Both the position numbers and the translations under genes were made by a program. The notes beneath the pieces are model-generated. The model did no database searches. It was not told the origin of the DNA and saw only the letters and a list, made by a program, of their open reading frames with translations. This document shows positions 60,445 to 64,000 of a stretch of DNA of 64,000 bases, piece by piece. Source of the DNA: an uncultured Clostridia bacterium (GTDB lineage Bacteria; Bacillota; Clostridia; Lachnospirales; CAG-274); the NCBI GenBank assembly GCA_949948985.1, contig CATLIG010000001.1, forward strand, positions 184,770-248,769, written 5' to 3'. The number at the start of each line of letters is the position of its first letter. Position 1 is the stretch's first letter.

Positions 60445-62145
60445 TTACATTTCCTCTAAAGCTTTAATTCCTATAATTGATAAAGCAGAACATAAAACCG
60501 TTTTGACGGCGTAAGTCAAAGCTATTCTGGCTTTTTTCAAATCACCGTCACTGCCGAGAATACTATTGTCGTGGTAAAATTTATTAAAAGCCTGAGCTAA
60601 AGCCACAATATGTCTTGTAACAATATAAGGTTCATATTTTTCAGCGGCGTCAATAATTTTATCAGGATATTCATTTAATATTCTGCATACATCAACAGAC
60701 GCGTCATCGCAAAGCAAAGAAAAATCAATATCAAAATCTATTTTTGAAATTTCAGCCTTTCTTAAAATACTACAAGCCCTTGCATGGGTATATTGTACAT
60801 AAGGTCCTGTTTCTCCGTCAAAATTAAGCATTTTCTGTAAATCAAAAACAACATTTTTAATTCTGCTGTTGTAAAGGTCGTTAAAAATAACCGCCCCTAT
60901 TCCTATATCCTCAGCTATTTTTTCTTTATCCTTTAAATTTGGATTTTTTTCATCAATAATAGATTTTGTTTTCTCAACAGCGCTGTTTAAAATATCTTCC
61001 ATAAGAACAACGTGACCTTTTCTTGTAGAAAGCTTTCTATCTCCAAGACTAACAAGACCAAAAGGAATATGAATCAAATCTTTATACCAATCATATCCCA
61101 TAAGCTCTAAAACTTTAAACCATTGAGCAAAATGTAAATTCTGGTCAAGAGCTGTAATATAAATACATTTTTCAAAATCATAAGTTTTTTTTCTGTATAT
61201 AGCTGCTGAAATATCTCTTGTAGGATATAAAGTACCTCCATCTCTTCTTAGTATAAGACAAGGAGGCATATTATATTCGTAAAGGTCTACAATCTGAGCG
61301 CCTTCACTTTCTTTAAGGAGATTTTTTTCTTTTATCTCTTTAACAACAGATGCCATTTTATCATTGTAAAAACTTTCGCCTTTATATGAATCAAATTTAA
61401 TATTAAGTCTGTCGTAAATTCTATTAAATTCTTTCATACTTATATCAACAAACCATTTCCATAATTTAAGAGCCTCTTCATCACCCTCCTGCATTTTAAC
61501 AAGCCAGTTTCTTGCCTCATCATCAAGAGAAGGATTTTTTTCAGCCTCCTCATGAAATTTAACATAAATACGGCTTAATTCTTTTATATCGTCCTTTTCA
61601 ACAGCTTCTTTATCTCCCCAGTTTTTATATGCCACAATAAGTTTTCCAAACTGAGTACCCCAATCTCCAAGATAATTTATTCCCACACTTTTATATCCTA
61701 TGCAATTAAATATATTGTATAGAGCGTTTCCAATTACAGTAGAGCGCAAATGGCCAATATGAAAAGGTTTAGCCACATTAGGGGATGAATAATCAATTAC
61801 AATATTTTTTCCTTTTCCCAAATCGGATTTTCCGTAATTTTCTTTTTTATCAAAAACCTTTTCCAAAACATCTTTTATAAAAAGAGATTTATCAATATAA
61901 AAATTAATATAAGCATTAATGACCTCAATTTTTTCAACGCATTCAGGCTTTATAATTTTTTCTGAAATTTCTTTTGCTATTAAAGGAGGAGCCTTTTTTA
62001 AAACCTTTGCAAGTTTAAAACAAGGGAACGCATAATCTCCTTTTGATAAATCGGAAGGTATTTCAATAGACTTAAAAATATCATCTTTATCAACATCTGA
62101 AACGACCGAACTTAAAACATCTGCAATTTGTTTTTTAAAATCCAT
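60445..62145 (-). CDS. argS: Arginyl-tRNA synthetase
   Basis: Class I synthetase, 566 residues. N-terminal Add1 domain, SPNVAKPFHIGHLRSTVIGN with the HIGH motif, KMSK-equivalent KLSTRKGHVV, and C-terminal DALR anticodon domain opening YTHARACSILRKA. Full length. AAGGAGA precedes ATG 62145. No T-box seen in the 217-base divergent region. Confidence 0.97.
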   Translation of the reverse strand: MDFKKQIADVLSSVVSDVDKDDIFKSIEIPSDLSKGDYAFPCFKLAKVLKKAPPLIAKEISEKIIKPECVEKIEVINAYINFYIDKSLFIKDVLEKVFDKKENYGKSDLGKGKNIVIDYSSPNVAKPFHIGHLRSTVIGNALYNIFNCIGYKSVGINYLGDWGTQFGKLIVAYKNWGDKEAVEKDDIKELSRIYVKFHEEAEKNPSLDDEARNWLVKMQEGDEEALKLWKWFVDISMKEFNRIYDRLNIKFDSYKGESFYNDKMASVVKEIKEKNLLKESEGAQIVDLYEYNMPPCLILRRDGGTLYPTRDISAAIYRKKTYDFEKCIYITALDQNLHFAQWFKVLELMGYDWYKDLIHIPFGLVSLGDRKLSTRKGHVVLMEDILNSAVEKTKSIIDEKNPNLKDKEKIAEDIGIGAVIFNDLYNSRIKNVVFDLQKMLNFDGETGPYVQYTHARACSILRKAEISKIDFDIDFSLLCDDASVDVCRILNEYPDKIIDAAEKYEPYIVTRHIVALAQAFNKFYHDNSILGSDGDLKKARIALTYAVKTVLCSALSIIGIKALEEM

Positions 62146-62299
62146 AAAAAAATCTCCTTAAAAAATAAAATACATAAATAAAATAATAATTTTTGATAAA
62201 TACTGTAATGAGTATTTCCTTAAAATAAAATATATGGTATAATATAATAAAATAATATCACATATTCAGTAAAATTACAATGATAAAAACAAAAAAAGA

Positions 62300-62327
62300 G
62301 AAAATCAATTTTTAAAAATTGATTTTC
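62300..62327. repeat. Perfect 28-bp palindrome in the argS divergent region
   Basis: GAAAATCAATTTTT and AAAAATTGATTTTC with no loop; may terminate transcripts or bind a dimeric regulator. Confidence 0.55.
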
Positions 62328-62362
62328 TTACAAAAAAATAAAGAAAAGGTTGATGAATTTTT

Positions 62363-63310
62363 ATGAAAATAAAATCAAAACTTATAGCGGCAGCGACTAC
62401 AGCGGTACTTTCAGCGGTAGCTATAAATACCGGAATATTTAAAAACGCTGAAAAAAAACTTGTATCTGTAAAAAAGAAAGAAAATATTTCAGAGCGTATA
62501 TATAATTGGAAATTCGGAAAAGTCAATTATAAAATTTTAGGTGATGGCGACCCTGTTTTATTGGTACATTCTTTATTTCCTGGTACAAATGAAATTGAGT
62601 GGGAAAAAAATATATATGAACTTTCAAAAAATAATAAGCTCTATATTATAAACCTTTTAGGATATGGAGATTCCGAGCGTGTCGCTATAACATATTCGTC
62701 ATATTTGTATGTATGCCTTATAAATGATTTTATAACTGAGGTAATAAAAGAACCTGCGTCTGTAGTTTCCTCAAACACCTCGTCGGCTATATCAGCAATG
62801 GCTTATATATTCAATACCGCTAATTTCAAAAAACTTTGTCTAATATGTCCGCCGGTATCCGTAAAAAAAACAGCCATAACAGACGCTTTGAAAAAAATAC
62901 CTTTAGATTTTCCTGTATTGGGTGATTTATTTTTCAACTATTTTAATTCAAAAAAACATTTAAAATATTACCTTACGGAAAATTTATATAAAGATACAAC
63001 TTTAATAACAGATGAAAAATTAAACAGTATATATGCTTACTCCCATAAAAATGGAGGAATAAACAGATATCTTTTCACCTCATTTGTAACAAACAGATTT
63101 GAAATAACAGTAGAAACATCTTTACCTGAAATAGATATACCTGTTTTAATAATTTATGGAAATGAATTTAAAGACGTCCACAGCAATATTGATATAATAA
63201 AATCATTAAACAGCTCAGTTGATATAAAATTATTAAATGGTAAAGCTTTTCCCAATGAAGAAGATTTTGAAGAATTTAACAATGCCTGCATTTCATTTTT
63301 TAAAAATTAA
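62363..63310 (+). CDS. Alpha/beta-hydrolase-fold protein with degenerate active site
   Basis: 315 residues with an N-terminal signal or anchor (LIAAATTAVLSAVAI, residues 7-21). VLLVHSLFPGTNEIEW and LYIINLLGYGDSERV give the fold's oxyanion and strand motifs. The nucleophile elbow reads VVSSNTSSAISAM rather than GxSxG, the acid segment is IIYGNEFKDV, and the usual His region reads LNGKAFPNEEDFEEFN without His. May be a non-catalytic or divergent family member. Ribosome site AAAGG upstream is weak. Confidence 0.7.
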   Translation: MKIKSKLIAAATTAVLSAVAINTGIFKNAEKKLVSVKKKENISERIYNWKFGKVNYKILGDGDPVLLVHSLFPGTNEIEWEKNIYELSKNNKLYIINLLGYGDSERVAITYSSYLYVCLINDFITEVIKEPASVVSSNTSSAISAMAYIFNTANFKKLCLICPPVSVKKTAITDALKKIPLDFPVLGDLFFNYFNSKKHLKYYLTENLYKDTTLITDEKLNSIYAYSHKNGGINRYLFTSFVTNRFEITVETSLPEIDIPVLIIYGNEFKDVHSNIDIIKSLNSSVDIKLLNGKAFPNEEDFEEFNNACISFFKN

Positions 63311-63326
63311 TTTTTAATGTAAAACA

Positions 63327-63511
63327 ATAGACTTCTTTACAGCAATTCCAAAATAAAAAGATAAAAGAAAAAATATTTTATTCAATACTTTTTCTTTTAT
63401 CTTTTTATTTTGGAATTACTATAGAAACCTTATAATAATTCCATAAAGAAGAAAAAAACATTTTATTTTTCTTTACGGAATTATTGTAATCACACGGTCA
63501 AAAGGAGTCTA
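63327..63511. repeat. Large nested-hairpin element (family D-like ends)
   Basis: TAGACTTCTTT (63327) and AAAGGAGTCTA (to 63511) enclose two hairpins: one of about 30 bp (arms beginning ACAGCAATTCCAAAATAAAA) and a second (ATAATTCCATAAAGAA / TTCTTTACGGAATTAT). The right end supplies the stop TAG of the DUF4446 gene. Confidence 0.65.
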
Positions 63512-64000
63512 TTCATTACCCTTTTTGCTGTAATTAACAGCCTTGCCGACAGCCTGCTCTTCCTCATATGATAATTTGTATTTTGGGCATATTCCTTTTT
63601 CTATAGGTTTGGCATATGTATAACAGCCATCTCTTGAATAAACGCTGTTAAGTACAAAACCATCATTTTCTTGGTCTAAAACAGCCACAGCATAGCATAA
63701 ATCACCGCCCACATCATCAAAAGGATTGTATCTTATGATTCCTATTTTTTGAATACAAAACCTGACTTGTTTTTGAATACTTCTTATGTCATTTATAATT
63801 CTGCTGTGTCTTTCATCAATGTCATTAGATTGTTTAATAAAATCTTTCAGCATACCCTCAATGTCACTGCCTTCTTTTGTTCCCATAAATAAATTAATTC
63901 TTTTTTTTACCTTTGAAACCTTGCACAACGCTATTATAGACAAAATAAAAATAACTAAACAAAATATCACAATACCTAAAATAAAAAATCCACTATTTTC
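63509..64000 (-). CDS. DUF4446 protein, 5' end outside window
   Basis: The frame is open to base 64000 on the minus strand (residues before GIVIFCLVIFILSIIALC are visible), so the start lies beyond the window. One membrane helix, then a coiled-coil-like segment (DFIKQSNDIDERHSRIINDI) and the DUF4446 core IGIIRYNPFDDVGGDLCYAV, FVLNSVYSRDGCYTYAKPI. In clostridia this family is often beside parB/soj, which I cannot check here. Stop TAG is part of a repeat end. Confidence 0.85.
   Translation of the reverse strand, partial: ENSGFFILGIVIFCLVIFILSIIALCKVSKVKKRINLFMGTKEGSDIEGMLKDFIKQSNDIDERHSRIINDIRSIQKQVRFCIQKIGIIRYNPFDDVGGDLCYAVAVLDQENDGFVLNSVYSRDGCYTYAKPIEKGICPKYKLSYEEEQAVGKAVNYSKKGNE

Overview
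The window is AT-rich DNA from a low-GC Gram-positive anaerobe, most likely an endospore-forming clostridium of the Lachnospirales type. This rests on gene content and style: AGGAGG ribosome-binding sites, TTG/GTG starts, a CotS-like spore-coat kinase-fold protein, DUF4914, DUF5711, a YkvI-type transporter, CheV, and a BlaI/M56 pair. It is a chromosomal segment in which ordinary metabolic genes surround one block of phage structural genes. Short palindromic repeats fill most intergenic spaces.

Layout. 1-1666: cell-wall genes ddl (5' end outside the window) and murI. 2069-10799: CotS-like protein, DUF4914 P-loop protein, glycogen synthase glgA, a YkvI transporter, and an XPD/DinG-type helicase with an N-terminal PD-(D/E)XK nuclease. 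11498-19040: arginine cluster argC-argJ-argB-argD-argG-argH (no argF), with ArgR-like boxes before argC and a decayed IS4-type transposase fragment between argB and argD. 19549-23575: serC-serA-DUF1015. 23630-25814: a BlaI-type repressor gene followed by an unusual gene fusing an M56 (BlaR1-like) metalloprotease to an extracellular LytR-CpsA-Psr (LCP) domain, with two dyad operators in front.

25989-41600 (minus strand): a PBSX/Myoviridae-like structural module in the order terS, terL, portal, scaffold, capsid, connectors, sheath, tube, tail chaperone with a -1 frameshift site, XkdP-, Q-, R-, S-, T- and U-like baseplate genes, fibre, fibre chaperone, holin. It has no integrase, repressor, replication, endolysin or tape-measure gene, its scaffold is short, and it is punctuated by the same repeats as the host DNA. 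It looks like a long-resident, reduced or domesticated element.

42016-45313: YigZ, CvpA and a DUF5711 beta-propeller protein. 45702-45944: tRNA-Leu, tRNA-Val and tRNA-Asp behind a consensus promoter. 46414-58075: aquaporin-like channel, M29 aminopeptidase, CheV, Lsa-type ABC-F protein, asnB, HIT protein, small membrane protein, YoaK/DUF1275 protein and a MATE exporter. 58644-64000: DUF4234 and DUF2752 proteins, two small membrane proteins, argS, an alpha/beta-hydrolase-fold protein and a DUF4446 protein cut by the window edge.

At least six families of short inverted-repeat elements recur, here called A to F. Family A (ends TATAGTCAATCAACTT) has a filled-versus-empty site comparison that fits TA-targeted insertion. 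Several elements supply the stop codon, and sometimes the last residues, of the neighbouring gene.
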